Below, piece by piece: positions 13,139-25,845 of a stretch of 64,000 nucleotides of DNA (within the stretch, counting starts at the first letter, position 1; every line of letters begins with the position of its first letter). Source of the DNA: Orbilia blumenaviensis. Taxonomy: Eukaryota > Ascomycota > Orbiliomycetes > Orbiliales > Orbiliaceae. The translations under genes were made by a program, and so were the position numbers. Under the pieces are notes generated by a model. It ran no database searches. It had not been told where the DNA came from and saw nothing but the letters and a program-made list of their open reading frames with translations. Location of the stretch: contig JAVHNS010000007.1 in the NCBI GenBank assembly GCA_036872755.1, positions 62,001 through 126,000 of the forward strand. Direction: 5' to 3'.

Positions 13139-16100
13139 TTATATTATAAATAAATTTTTTATATATTATTATATTTATTTTTATTAATTTTTTTTTAATT
13201 TTTTATAAGAATTTTTTATTTTTTTAAATTTATTTTGTTTTTAATAATTTTATTAAATTAATTTATTATAATTTTAAAATTTTTAATAATAATTTTAAAT
13301 TTTTTTATAAATTATTATAATTTATAAAATTTTTTAAAATATTTTTTTAAAATTTTTAATTTTAGTTTTAATATATAATAAATATTTTTTAAATTTTTAT
13401 AATATATTTATTAATAATTAATTTTTTTATTTAATTAAATAATATTTTGTTTTAATATAGTTTTATATATTTTTTTTAAAATTATTTTTTATTAATATTT
13501 TTTTTATTTTTTATTTTTTTTTTTTTTTATTTTAATATGTTATAATTTAGAAAGTGTTAAATAGATTTTATTTATAATATATAATTTTAAAAGTAATATA
13601 TAAAAAATATTATATTATTTTATTTTTTTAAATAATATTAATTTATAAGTATGTGTTTTAATATAAATTATAATTTTATATAAATTTAAAAATTTAATTT
13701 TAAATTTTATAAAAAATTATTTAATATTTATATTTTTATTAAAAAATATAATTTTTATTTAATTTTGTATTTTAATATTTTATTTTATTTTAAGTTGTTA
13801 TATTTAATTTGATTATTTTAAATTTATTTTATTTTTAATTTATAAATTTGATATAATAATTTTAATTTCTTAATATATTTTTTTGTAATTAATATTTTAT
13901 TTTTTATAAAATAATTTATTTTAAATTATAAATAATAATTATATTTAATAAAAAATAAAATTATTTTAATTATTATTTAATAAATATTATTATATATAAA
14001 TATTATAAATAAAAGTAAATTAATTTAATTATTTTATTTATAATTATAATAATTTTTTATTAATTATTTTAAAATTTAATTAATTTTTTTTATTTAATTA
14101 TTTATTTTAAAATAAAATATAATAAATTATTTTTTTATAATATTTATTATTTTATAAAAATTTATTATAAATTTAAAAATAAAAATTTATTTTTAATTAA
14201 ATATAAAATTATTTAAAAAATTATTATAAATTAAATATTTTATATAAATTTATATTAATTTTTTTATTTATAACTTATTATAAAATAGTATAAAATATAT
14301 AAACTTAATTAATTTATTTATTATTATTTAAATTATATTAAATTCCAAATTTACATTTTTTAATATAAAATTTCACAATAAAAATAATTTAATAATAAAA
14401 TTTATAGAAATATTACACCACAATATATTTAATATTAAAAATAATAATAATTTTTCTTTTTTTAATTTTTTAATTATTTTATTTTATTAATAAATATTAT
14501 ATTTTATAATATATTTATAAATAAATTTAATATATTTTAAAAAATAATAATTTTTAAAAAATAATTTTTATATTTTATAATAATTAAAATAATTTATTAA
14601 AAAAATATTATATACATAATATATTATATTTTTATATAATTTTAAAATATTAAATATATATAATTTATTTTTAAATTACAATATATTATTTTTTTTTAAT
14701 ATATAATTTATTATATATATTATATTATCTTATTATATAATATTAATAATATATTTTATTTTTTTATTTTTAAAATACATTTTCTTAATATTATTAATAT
14801 TTTATAAAAATTTAGTAAATATTAGTATTAAAATATTAAATAACTATTATATATTATTATAATTAATTATTTTATTTTTAATAATAAAAATAATAATAAT
14901 CTATTATATTTTTTTATATATTTTATTTAATAAAATAATATATTTATTATTATATTATTTTTTTTTAAATAATATTAAATAATAAAATTATAATTTATTA
15001 ATTTTTTAAATTATCTAATTTATTTCATATTAAATTATTTTAAAATTATAAAATAAATTAAATTTTAATAATTATTATAAATAATAATTTAAAACTAAAC
15101 TTTTTTTAAATATATTATTTAATATTATAATATTTTAATTATTATTAATATTTTTTAATTAAATATTTTATAATTTTTTTTTATTTTTAATATTTTTTTA
15201 TTTTAAAAATAAATAAGATATTAATAATTTTTTTTATTTTATTATAAAAAGTAAATTCTAATTCCAAATTTAAAAATATTAATTTTAATTATAATATATT
15301 ATTTTTAATTATAATATAGTAATATTATTTTAATTATAAATTTTTTTTTAATATATTTAAATATAGTTTATTATTTTTTATTTTATTTTTATATTTTTTT
15401 TTTTTAATAAAAATTTTATAATTAATTTTATTATAATATTATATTTTATAAAGAATTAATAATAAAAATTTATAAAATTTAAAAAAAATTATAATTATTT
15501 TATATTTTAAAAAATTTTTTATTAATATATAATTTTTATTTTATTTTCATTTATTAAGATACTACAAATTAATATAATAAAACTTAAAAAATTTATTTTT
15601 TTTTTATAAAATTTATATTTTTTTACTTTAATATATAATAATATTATTTTAAATTATTACAATATAATATATACATATTTTATATAAAATTTATAATTTT
15701 TAAAAAAAATTAAAATATCATCTAAATAAATAATAATAAAAATATTTAATAAATTATAAAATAATATATTTAATAATAATTAAAAAATCATTAATATATT
15801 TATTAATTTAAATAATATTATTAAATATTTATAAAAATTATATTTTATTTTAAATACTATTTTTTATTTTTTTCCTATTATAATATATATTAAATTATAA
15901 ACTTTTTTTAAATTTAATTTAATAAATATTTTAACATTTTGTAATTAATTAAAAAATCCATTTATTAAAAATAATAAATACCAATTTTTTATCATTATAT
16001 TATTAAATACCCAATAATCTATATAAAATTGTAATAAATTATTTTTTTTTTTTACAAAAAAAATAAATATTCTTACTAATAAAAAAAATTTATAAATAAA

Positions 16101-17873
16101 ATTTTTTAACTCCATTTCCTCTATATATAATTTTAATATTTTATTTTTAATTAAAAAAAATTTATAAATTAATTTAAAAAAAAATATAATATTTTATATT
16201 AATAAAATCTCATAATTTTAAAATTAATATTTTAATAATTTATTTATTATTTTTTTTTTTTTTAAATTTATAAAATTAATATATTTTTTTAATATATATT
16301 GTATTAATTTATTTTAAAAAACAACTTTTTTTAAAACTATTATTTTTATTAATATAAAATTTTTTAATAAAAAATCAAATTATTTTATTTTAACTAATTT
16401 TATAATAATAATATAAAATTTTGTAGTTTATTATATTAAAAAATAATTTATATTTTAATTAATATTTAAATTATTTTTATGTAATTATATGAATTTTAAT
16501 ATAAAATTAAATAATTTAATTTTTATAATATTAAAAAAAATAAATTTTTCAAAATTATTTATTTTTATTTTTAAATCTTTTATTTTATATATAATATTAT
16601 AGTCTAATAAAATATTATTTATTTTTTTAAATAAAATAATTTTATTTTTTTTTATTAAAAATATGTTATATTTTATTATAAATTATATTATTATAAAATT
16701 ATTAAATATATTATAATTTATTAATATTTTAATTTATATTATTTTATTATTTTATAATAATATTATTTTTATTATTAAATAATTAAAATATTTTTTTAAT
16801 AATTTTATTTTATATATTATAGTTAATATGATATTATATATAATATAAATATTTTTTTTTTAAATAATAAAAATTTTATTATTTTTATTATTTTTTTAAT
16901 TCTTTATATTATATATTATTATAATATTGTTTTATTATATAATTAAATTTTTTATATTTAAAATAAAGGTTATTTATTTTATAATATTTATATTTATTAA
17001 AAAATAATTTTTTTTATTAAAAAATATTTATTTTTATAAAATTTAATTAATTTAATATTAATATAATTTATTATAATATAATTTGAATTTATAAATTATA
17101 AAATAAATTATTTTAAATTTAATAATTTTTAATATATAAATTTTATAATTCTTTAATATAAATTATTAATTATATGAATTTTTATAAATCTTTAAATCCT
17201 TTTGATATACTATTAATTATAATAAAAATAATTTTTTAAATTTTTTTTTTAAAATTTTTATAATAAAAAATATATAAAATATTTTTATATTATAAAAATA
17301 ATTTAACTCATAATATATTAAAATAAATTATATAATTAATAATTTTATTTTTTTATTATATTTTTAAAATAATAAATTTAATTATTTTTTTTTTATTCAA
17401 ATTTTTAAAATAAATTATAATAATTTATTTAAATATTTTTTATATTATTAATTTTAAAAAAATTTTATTTATATTTATTAAAATTATTAAAAATTTAAAT
17501 TATTTAATTATAATATTTTATAATTAATTAAAAATAAAATTAATTTTATATTTTTATTATTTTTAAATATTTAATAATTAAAATTAAAAAATAATTTTAT
17601 TTAATAAATAAAAATTTATATTTTATTGTAATTATTTGTAAATTTATTTAATTTATTAATTAATTTTATAAATTAAATAATTATAATTAGATTATTATCT
17701 CTAAATTATAAAATAAATTATTATATTCTATTATTTTTTAAAAATTTAGAATTTAAAAATTTAAAATTTATTAAACTCTATAAAATATTTTACATTAACT
17801 TATCTTTTTTAATAAATATTATAAATATTTATAAAATATTTATAATAATAAATTAAAAAATAATCTTTTAATA
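13139..17873 (+). pseudogene. G element internal region (pol side), unreadable
   Basis: Nearly pure A and T, with stop codons in every frame every few codons. It sits where pol should be. No protease, reverse transcriptase, RNase H or integrase motif can be read without restoring many bases. Confidence 0.5.
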
Positions 17874-18203
17874 TATAAAATTATATATATAAAAATATAT
17901 ATATCACAACAATTAAAAATATAATTTTAATTATAATTATAAATTAAAAAATAAAAAATTATATATATAACTATTATTTATATTTTATATACTAAAAAAT
18001 ATATATATTATAACATCAAACCACAACTCTCTATTACTTCCAAATTAAAGGAACTAATCTGACATTAACCCAAAAACCAAAATTACCTAAATAGATCTCC
18101 AGATAGGTCGCCGCATATTCATATTGCCCAGACTAGGTAGCTCTAGCCATTATGTTAACCTTGTTGTATTTTGCGCACCACCGCATGGGTGCGTGGCTTG
18201 ACA
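17874..18203 (+). repeat. G element 3' LTR
   Basis: Same length as the 5' LTR. The start is mutated (TATAAAA for TGTAAGG). The last 150 bp is the best preserved G sequence in the window, including CGCACCACCGCATGGGTGCG, which holds an inverted pair (CGCACC / GGGTGCG) that could form a hairpin near the LTR end. It ends CTTGACA, then the ATTTT target duplication. Confidence 0.85.
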
Positions 18204-18208
18204 ATTTT

Positions 18209-18840
18209 GATATTTATATTTTTAAAATTATAATGAATTATGTAGAATTTGTTATGTTTTTTAAATAATAATATAAAAAAAATGATAAAATTAATAAAAT
18301 TTATACAAATTTTAAAAAATTTAAATAAATTAATTTAATTTATAAATATTAACCAAATTATTTTTTTTATTAAATAGGATGAATTTAATATTATTTATTA
18401 AATTTAAGAAAAATTAAAATTAAAATTAAAAATTAAATTTTTTTTAAAAAATAATAATTTAGAAAACTTTTTAAATATATAAAAATATAAAAAATAATTA
18501 TTAAAATTAACAACATTTATTAACACAATAAACATAATCAAAAAAAAAAGAATTTTTATAATTATAATTTTAAGAAAAATAAGAATAAAAAAAAAACACC
18601 CCAAAACTAAAATAATAAAAAAAAATAAAAATTAATATAAAAATAAAAATAAAAATTTTATTTTAAATAAAACTTTTAATCTAACTTCTATAGATTTCAA
18701 CATAATTTGATATAATTATTTATATAATAAAAAGTTTAAAAAATTAAAATTTAATAATTTTATTTATTATAATTATAATAAATTTAAATATATTATTGAA
18801 AATTATAAAAAATTATAATAAAATAATATATTTTAATAAT
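18209..18840 (+). pseudogene. F element gag with Cys-to-Tyr zinc knuckle
   Basis: One plus-strand frame reads Y-Y-N-Y-N-K-F-K-Y-I-I-E-N-Y at 18765-18806. Its tyrosines have exactly the CX2CX4HX4C spacing of a retroviral-type Gag zinc knuckle, the RNA-binding motif that packages element RNA. The second F copy (60610-60651) reads the same motif with Gly restored before the His position and the last Cys retained. TGT/TGC to TAT and CAT/CAC to TAT are the G->A and C->T changes RIP makes. Upstream the frame is Lys/Asn/Phe-rich and broken by stops. It is non-functional. Confidence 0.6.
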
Positions 18841-19484
18841 GTAAAAATATTAAATTTGTAAATATTAACTTTTTACTATTATTTATTATAAAAAAAATTT
18901 AAATAATATATTAATTTATTTTTTAAAAAATTAAATAACTTTAATAACAAATTTTTAAATAAACTTTAAATTATTTAATTACTTTTAATCAATTTATAAA
19001 TATTTCTAAATTTATTAATTAAAAAAAAGAAAATAAACTTAAAATTATTTTAATTATTTATAATTTAACTTTTTAAAAATATTATTGGTTTTAGAATAAT
19101 TTGATATTTAGAATTTATTTAAATTATAAAAAGTGTTTTAATCAATAATTTATTTAAAAATATATATTTAAAGAAATTTATTATATTTATTTAATTCATA
19201 TTGATTTTATATTATAAAATTTTAAAATTTATTTATGATTTATTAATATAATAAAAAATTTTTTATTAAAATAAATTTATTATTTGCTTATAACCAAATC
19301 TTTTATAAATAGAAAAATTTTTTTATAAAACACTTAAATAATAAAGAAAAAATTTATAAAAAAATTTCTTTTAATCCTTTAACTATATTTTACAAAAGTT
19401 AAAATGATGATAAAACCTTTATTTCTACATTAATAATATAATTTTTATGAAATTTAAAAAAAAATAAATTCAATATATAAATTA

Positions 19485-20346
19485 TACCCAACTGCGTTGC
19501 AGGAGGGTTAAAGTTGAACTAGCGTGTGAGGGCGCGATCCATATTAGATCTGGTAAAAAATGTGTTGTTTTTAGCTGATTTAGAGATTTTCAAAATTTAT
19601 TTTTGTTATACAAATTTGTATAGGATTTTTGAAGTTTTGACAATTTTGGTATTAATTCTGAAGTCTTAACAAAAAGTTGTTAAGAAATTTTGAAAATTGA
19701 TTTTGACAAAAGTTTTCATTGTTTTTGTTTTTTTGAGTTTTTGTTTCTAGTATTTTAATATAACTTTCTTTAATTAATTATTTAGTTTTTTATGAGTTGC
19801 TGTAGGTCTATTTTTATTTTTTCTATTTTTTTTATTTTTTTTAGTTTTGTCACTTTTACTGAAAATTAGGTTATGTGATAATTTTTGAGGTGAAAACTAT
19901 TTTTATTTAATTTTTATGTAATTTTTATTTAATTTTTATTTTTTAATTTAGTTTTTGCATGCAAAATGGTCATGTGATACACATTAAAATGATGTTACTA
20001 AATTTTTAAAATTACATTAAATTGAAATTAAATAAAAATTAAATAAAAATAGTTTTGATTTTGAAAATTGTTATGTGATTACATACAAAAGTTATATCAA
20101 AATTATATTAATTATTATATTAATTATTATATTAATTATTATATTAGTTATTATATTATGTATTATATTAATTATTATATTAATTATTATATTAATTATT
20201 ATATTAGTTATTATATTAATTATTATAGTAATTAGTTATTATATTATTTATTATATTAATTATTATATTAATTATTATATTAGTTATTATTGATTTATAA
20301 TCAAGATGTGGCAGTCGGGTTTGAGTGCTGCGCAGCAGCCTCCTAG
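19485..20346 (+). mobile_element. H1 Helitron-like element, copy b (short form)
   Basis: 862 bp. The start is TACCCAACTGC, the RIP form of TGCCCGACTGC, with hairpin CTGCGTTGCAG. The end is GCAGTCGGGTTT, hairpin TGCTGCGCAGCA, CCTCCTAG. The second F copy gives the empty site: AAATTATTAA at about 61313 is interrupted here between A and T with nothing duplicated. Inside are AATGTGTTGTTTTTAG, ATACAAATTTGTATAGG, a mutated GCATGC/CACGTG box and a 12 bp minisatellite. No coding capacity. Confidence 0.8.
20094..20290 (+). repeat. 12 bp minisatellite (ATTAATTATTAT)n of H1
   Basis: About 15 units, with variants ATTAGTTATTAT and ATTATGTATTAT. The same array lies just upstream of the 3' end in the copies at 9666, 28162 and 49842, so it belongs to the H1 element. 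It translates into runs of isoleucine, which is not coding evidence. Confidence 0.85.
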
Positions 20347-21274
20347 TTAACAAAAATTTATAAATAATATAAAAATTATAATTATATAATTTAAAATTAA
20401 TTGGATTATAAATATTTAGATTGTTATATTATTTTTATTATTAAATATATTAAATACAAATATATTAAAAATTAAAAATGGTTTTTTGTTAAGAAATATT
20501 AAGATATCTTTTTTTATATTATAAAAAAATCAAAAATATTAATTCCCTTATTACCTATAAACAAACAAACAAAATTAAATATTTAAAATAAGAATATTGG
20601 AAAAAAAATTTAATTTATTATTTTTATAAAAATCAATTTTTTAATATAAAATTATATAATCACACCCTCTACCTTTATAATTTTTATTATAATAAATAAA
20701 GTTTTTATATTAAAAATTTTAATTATATTTAAATCATTTCTTACAACAATAATTAATTTTTTAAATATTAAAAATACTTTTATTAATACTTTTTCTCTTT
20801 TATTATTTAATAATTTATTTATTAAAACACATACACTACCATATTCAATATTAATTTTAAAAAAGAAATTAATAAATATTATTAAAAAAATAAATTTTAT
20901 TTTATTATTAATATTAAATATATTATTAAATATAATTTAATTAAAAAAATAAATTAAAAATATTAATTCTGTAATAAATTAATTATATATTTATTTTATA
21001 AAAAATATAACGTTTATATTAATTACATTTAAAAATATATTATTTTTATTAAAAACTTTTATATATTAAAAATTAAGTTTAATATATGAAATATAAGATA
21101 ATAATATACATATTATTAAAATTTTATTTTTAACAATTAATTTAATTTTTAATATTATTTTTAAAAATTTTATTTAAATAATAAATAAAATAACCCTACT
21201 TTATTTTATTATTAATTAAAAATTTTTAATTTTAAATAAAAATATTTTAAAAAAAAATTTAATAAATATAACTA
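20347..21274 (+). pseudogene. F element internal region, right of the H1 insertion
   Basis: Collinear with about 61320-62230. Slightly less mutated than the second copy (for example CACACCCTCTACC at 20662). No frame is open. The match to F ends near 21262, close to the H1 element that follows. Confidence 0.55.
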
Positions 21275-23277
21275 TTAGGAGGCTGCTGCGCAGCACTCAA
21301 ACCCGACTGCCACATCTTAATCATATCTAGATAATACTTTCTATAATATATTTTATAATAAAATAGAAATTAATTTATATTAGATTAATTTATGTTATTA
21401 TTATAAAATAATATTAACTTATAATAAAAATAATTAAGAAACAATAATTAAATAAATTTTGATTCACTTAATAAAATACTAATTATTATTTGATAACTTT
21501 ATTAATAATGAGTATTTTATTTTAAATTGATTATAACAATAAATAAATTTATTATTATTATAATTATCATTTTTATTATTATAATTATTATTATTATATT
21601 ATTTTTATTTTATAATTATATACTTAATAATAATTAAATAAAAATTTAAATAAACTGAAATTTAAAATTAAATTTTTAAATTTCAATAATTATATTATAA
21701 TCATTAAAATAATCAAAATACTATAATTAAATTAATAAGATTATGATTTTTAAAACTTTTATAATAATAATAACAATTAATTATTTATTTATAAATTAAT
21801 CTAAAAGTATTATAAAAATATTTATATAATAAATATTAAATATTTATAAATTTATAATTTAATAAATATAAATTTAATAAATATAAAAATATTAAGTTAT
21901 TTATTAAAAAACTTGAACAATTATATAAAGTTTAAATTAATATTATATAATTAATATTTATTTAATATTTAACTTTGTATTAAAAAAGTATATATAATTA
22001 TCATATTCATTAATATAATATAAAATAATTAAAATAATAATTTTTATTATTATAATTTATATAATAATTAATTAAATTATTGATATAATTAAAATAGTAT
22101 TTTATATTTATTTATAATGTTAATTAAATAATAATTAATATAGTAATTGATATTAAATTAAATATATTTAATATAGTTATTAATATAATATTTAATTGAT
22201 ATTAAAATTAAGATATATAATTAATATAATTATTAATATAATATAATAATTAAAATTATATAATAATCATTAATAATTAAATTAATAATTAAAGTAATGA
22301 TAAAAAAGTTTTTAATTAATTTTATCTTTATTCAATTTATACATATATAAAAATATATATAATTAAAAAAATAAATTTAACTTAAATTCAAGGAAATAAG
22401 ATTAAGTGAAATTAAATTAAATTAGATTAAATTAATATAGATTGAATTGAATTGAATTGAATTGAATTAGATTAAATTAAATGAAATTAAATTAAATAAT
22501 TAAAAATAAAAATAAAAATAAAAATAAAAATAAAAATAAAAATAAAAATAAAAATAAAAATAAAAATAAAAATAAAAATAAAAATAAAAATAAAAATAAA
22601 AATAAAAATAAAAATAAAAATAAAAAAGAAAATAAAAATAAAAAAGAAAACAAAAACAAAAAACAAAATAAAAATAAGATATATATAAATAGTTTTTGTG
22701 TGGATCACGTGACCATTTTGCATACAAAAACTAAGAATATAATAAAAATAATATAAAAATGAAAATAAATTGAAAATAATTTTTGAATTTTGAAGTCAGA
22801 TTTTGTATGTGTCACGTGACCATTTTGCATGCAAAAACTAAATTAAATTAAAATTATATTTAAAATTTAAATAAAAAAATTGTTTTATGCCTATGATTTT
22901 AGCTAAAAGTGACTTAATAAAAAAAAATAAAAAAAATATTAAAAAAGTAATTATAGATCTGTGTATTTAATCAATCCTAGATAAAAGGCTAAAGAAAATG
23001 ATATTAAAATTTTAGGAACGTAGACTTAAAGAAACAAAAATGGGAAAGACTTTTGTCAGAGTTAATTTTTTTAATTTCTTAGCAACTTTTTGCCAAGACT
23101 TGAAAATAATGCCAAGATCTGCCAAGATTGCAAAAATCCCATAGAAATTTGTATGGCAAAAATCAAAAAAAATTTTGTCTAAGTTCGCCAAAAACAACAC
23201 ATTTTTTGGCAGATCTCATATGGATCGCGCCTCGCGCTGGTTCAACTCTAACCCTCCTGCAATACTGCAGTCGGGCA
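21275..23277 (-). mobile_element. H1 Helitron-like element, copy c (long form)
   Basis: Reverse strand, 2.0 kb. The 5' end at 23277 reads TGCCCGACTGCAGTATTGCAG, a hairpin with a different loop from copy a but the same CTGCA stem. The 5' region is the best preserved H1 head: AACCAGCGCGAGGCGCGATCC. The 3' end reads GCAGTCGGGTTTGAGTGCTG, then GCAGCAGCCTCCTAA. It shares the long AT-rich centre with copy a (for example the GATTAAGATGTGGCAG approach to the 3' end). It sits at the junction between truncated F and LTR-A. Confidence 0.75.
22497..22626. repeat. (TAAAAA)n microsatellite, about 21 units
   Basis: A perfect hexanucleotide tract followed by a less perfect tail up to about 22676. Its open frames are repeat translations (IFIFIF, YFYFYF). 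Confidence 0.95.
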
Positions 23278-25133
23278 TTATTAAATTAATATTAATGGAT
23301 ATTATTAAATTATTAGTTTTTTAATTAAAAATATAAATTTTTAAATTAATTTTTATTTTATAATTATATTTAATAAAAATATTAATAAATAATAATTTTC
23401 TAAAAATTTTAAAAACTTAATAATTTAATAATTTAAAATTTAATTAAATATTAATTATATTCATTTTAAAAATATAAATAAATTATTTATTAATTATTTT
23501 AATTTTAATAAATTTAAGTAATTATTTATATTTTTTTAAGATTAATTTAATTAATATATAGATATTAAAAATATTAAAATCAATACTTTATTAATTATTT
23601 ATTATAAAAAAATTTTTAAATATTATAATTATTATATTTATTAATTATTTATTATAAAAAAATTTAATTTAATTTATAATAAAATTTTTTTTAATTTTTT
23701 TAATTTATTATTTATAATTATATTTATTTTTTATTAATTTTTTTTTTTTTTTTTACTTATTTTATTTTTCTTTCTTTTTTATTATTAATTTTTTAATAAA
23801 ATAATTTTTAATTTAATAATTGAATTAATTATAATAATAATAGTTAATATTATTGTTAATCTTATTTTAATTATTATAATTATAATTATAGTTATTATTC
23901 TTTTTATTATTTTAACAAACTTTTTTTTTATAGTTATTATAACCTTTATTTTTATTTTAACTTTTTTCTTTATTTTTATTATTTTCTTTATATTTTTATA
24001 AATTTTTTTAATTTTTACTCTTTATTTAATTTATTTAAATTATGTTATTCTATTTTTAATTAAAAGTAAATTTATTTCTAAACATAAAATCCTATATAAT
24101 TTTTTATATTTAATAAAAAATTAAATTTTAATTTTCTTATTAATAAATTTAAATATAATTAACAATAATTAGTAATATTAATTTTAATTTTATCAAATAT
24201 TAATTTTTAATTATTTTATTATTAATTTTATAAGTAATATTAAATAATTTAATTTAAAAATTTTTAAATTTTTTTAATTATTTTATATATTTTTTTTTAA
24301 AAATAATTTTATTTTATAAAAACTAATATAAAAATTAAAAATAATTTTATTTTATAAAAACTAATATAAAAATTAAAAATAATTATTAAATTTTTAATTA
24401 AAATAAAAATTTTTACTAAATCTTTTTATAAAATAAATATAATTATTAATTTAATACTTATAGATTTATTAAAAAATATCATTTATATAGTAAATAAAAA
24501 TAATATAACATTTTTTTCTCACTTTTTTTAATTAACATATTTTAAATTTAATTAAATATTAAAATAATTTTAAGTCAAATTTTATTTTATTATAATAATT
24601 TTAATAAATATTTTATATATTATATATAAAGTAAGTTCAAACCTATTAACTAAAATTTATTAATAAATCTTTTTTTCAAATTAATTAATTTTATTTAAGT
24701 AATTTTAAATTAAAAATTTTATCATCTATTATTAAATTTATTTTTATAAATTTTAATTTAGTATTAATAACTTCAATATAGATTGATTTTTAAACTTTTT
24801 TTATTATAATTAATTTTAAATTAATATTATAAAAGTTACTAAATATTTTAATACAATTTATAAACTTAAAAAATTAGTTTTTTTAATTATAATATTTACT
24901 ATTATTAAAATATACATAAACTTCAAATTTATACTTATAATAAATAATAAAACAATATTTTTTAAAATTATTAAAATTAAATATTTTATTTAATTTAAAA
25001 ATAAATAATAATTAAATAATAAAAATAAATTAATTAATAAATTATTTAATAAATTTTTTATTATATAAATATAAATTTAATTTATAATTATATTAATTAA
25101 TATAAATATATAGTTATACTAAATTTATAATTT
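23278..25133 (-). pseudogene. LTR-A internal region with gag remnant, inner copy
   Basis: Matches 29.15-30.5 kb and 48.5-49.8 plus 50.7-51.0 kb on the same strand, and 54.5-55.4 kb on the other. Read on the minus strand from the LTR it gives a Gag-like, Asn/Gln/Lys-rich region in which most stops are TAA where a CAA Gln is likely (see 54600-55310). It holds the intact target site (about 24683, AATTAATTAATT) for the H1 insertion at 49842. Confidence 0.5.
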
Positions 25134-25374
25134 ATTAAAATTAATAAAATTAAGTAAAATATATTAAATAAAATTTATTAAATTTAATAATATCTTTAAT
25201 TAAAATTTATATATATAAATAAATTATATATAAGATAGTTTATAAATTAATTATATAAAAAATAATTTAAATATATAAGAAATTAAAACCATTTCAGTTG
25301 GTAAACCATGTAAAAAATTAGAAAGGTTATATACAAGGTGGCTTGTTTAGCTACCCTGAACGTAGTATTCTGAC
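25134..25374 (-). repeat. LTR of inner LTR-A element (upstream LTR)
   Basis: The right half is well preserved: TTATATACAAGGTGGCTTG and CTGAACGTAGTATTCTGAC. The left half is AT-converted. On the coding (minus) strand it would start GTCAGAATACTACG and carry GTATATAA, a TATA-like word, about 40 bp in. It is followed on the right by target duplication CTTTT. Confidence 0.75.
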
Positions 25375-25845
25375 CTTTTTTTAATAATAAATTTTAATAT
25401 AATATTAACAATAGTTGATTTTAATATATTTAATTAAATAACATATTTTAATTAAATTTACAAAAATTATTAATTAAATAATAATTATATTAACTTATCA
25501 ATCGAATTATATTAATTTTTTAAAAAATATTATTCTTTTTTAATTAAAACTTTTTGTCTTATAAAATTTTATAAAAAATAGTGTTATTTTTTATGCAATT
25601 TATAAATAAATATAAATTAATATATATAATAAATTTATTGTATTTTTTTTTAAAATTTCTAACACTTATTAAACAAAAGAATTAAAAAAATTTAAAACTT
25701 GAATAATTTAAGTTAAAAAATTATTTATATAAAATTTTATATAATAATTTTTTATTATTTAAGTTCTATGACAATAATTTATTTTTTAGATAAATAATTA
25801 TAATTATAATTTTTTTTTAAAAAAATATCAATAAATTATATAATA
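25375..25845 (-). pseudogene. LTR-A internal region, outer copy
   Basis: Continues the sequence interrupted at 3602 and matches 9315-9665 and 47.41-47.93 kb. It ends at the T element, beside a TA duplication. Confidence 0.6.

Larger units (their letters stand above)
11148..18203 (+). mobile_element. G LTR retrotransposon, complete with target duplication
   Basis: Two 330 bp LTRs (11148-11477, 17874-18203) bound a 6.4 kb internal region. ATTTT flanks both sides (11043 offset: 11143-11147 and 18204-18208). The empty site is preserved in the second F copy at about 60046-60055, where the same flanking words are joined around a single ATTTT. LTRs start TG and end CA in the unmutated form. They differ almost only by G/A and C/T changes, with some sites mutated in one LTR and some in the other. 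The internal region is stop-ridden apart from a short Gag-like frame. Confidence 0.85.
9809..21274 (+). mobile_element. F retroelement, copy 1 (interrupted by G and H1)
   Basis: Starts TGTCACGGCCAGCC. Segments 9809-11147, 18209-19484 and 20347-21274 are collinear with the second F copy from 58753 to about 62230. The TGTCACGG start suits an LTR retrotransposon, and a decayed CCHC Gag zinc knuckle (18765-18806) supports this. No second terminal repeat is visible, so the element is truncated on the right near 21274. Plus strand is the coding sense. Confidence 0.65.
3603..25374 (-). mobile_element. Inner LTR-A retrotransposon with 5 bp target duplication
   Basis: Both ends carry an LTR-A repeat: left end GTCAGAA, right end TTCTGAC. 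CTTTT lies directly outside on each side (3598-3602 and 25375-25379). The uninterrupted sequence at 9.3 kb and 47.4 kb shows what the target looked like. The 21.8 kb span is one retroelement swollen by later insertions: H2 at 4576, H1 at 5473, an H1 fragment at 9666, F at 9809 (with G inside) and H1 at 21275. About 0.8 kb of the internal region (equivalent to about 47.72-48.52 kb) is missing around the F insertion, so a deletion also happened. Confidence 0.7.

Noticed and set aside
20075..20293. 72-codon isoleucine-rich open frame
   Set aside because: Translation of the H1 12 bp minisatellite; no gene features.
22487..22727. Overlapping 75-78 codon frames (IFIFIF, YFYFYF)
   Set aside because: Translation of the (TAAAAA)n tract in an H1 element.
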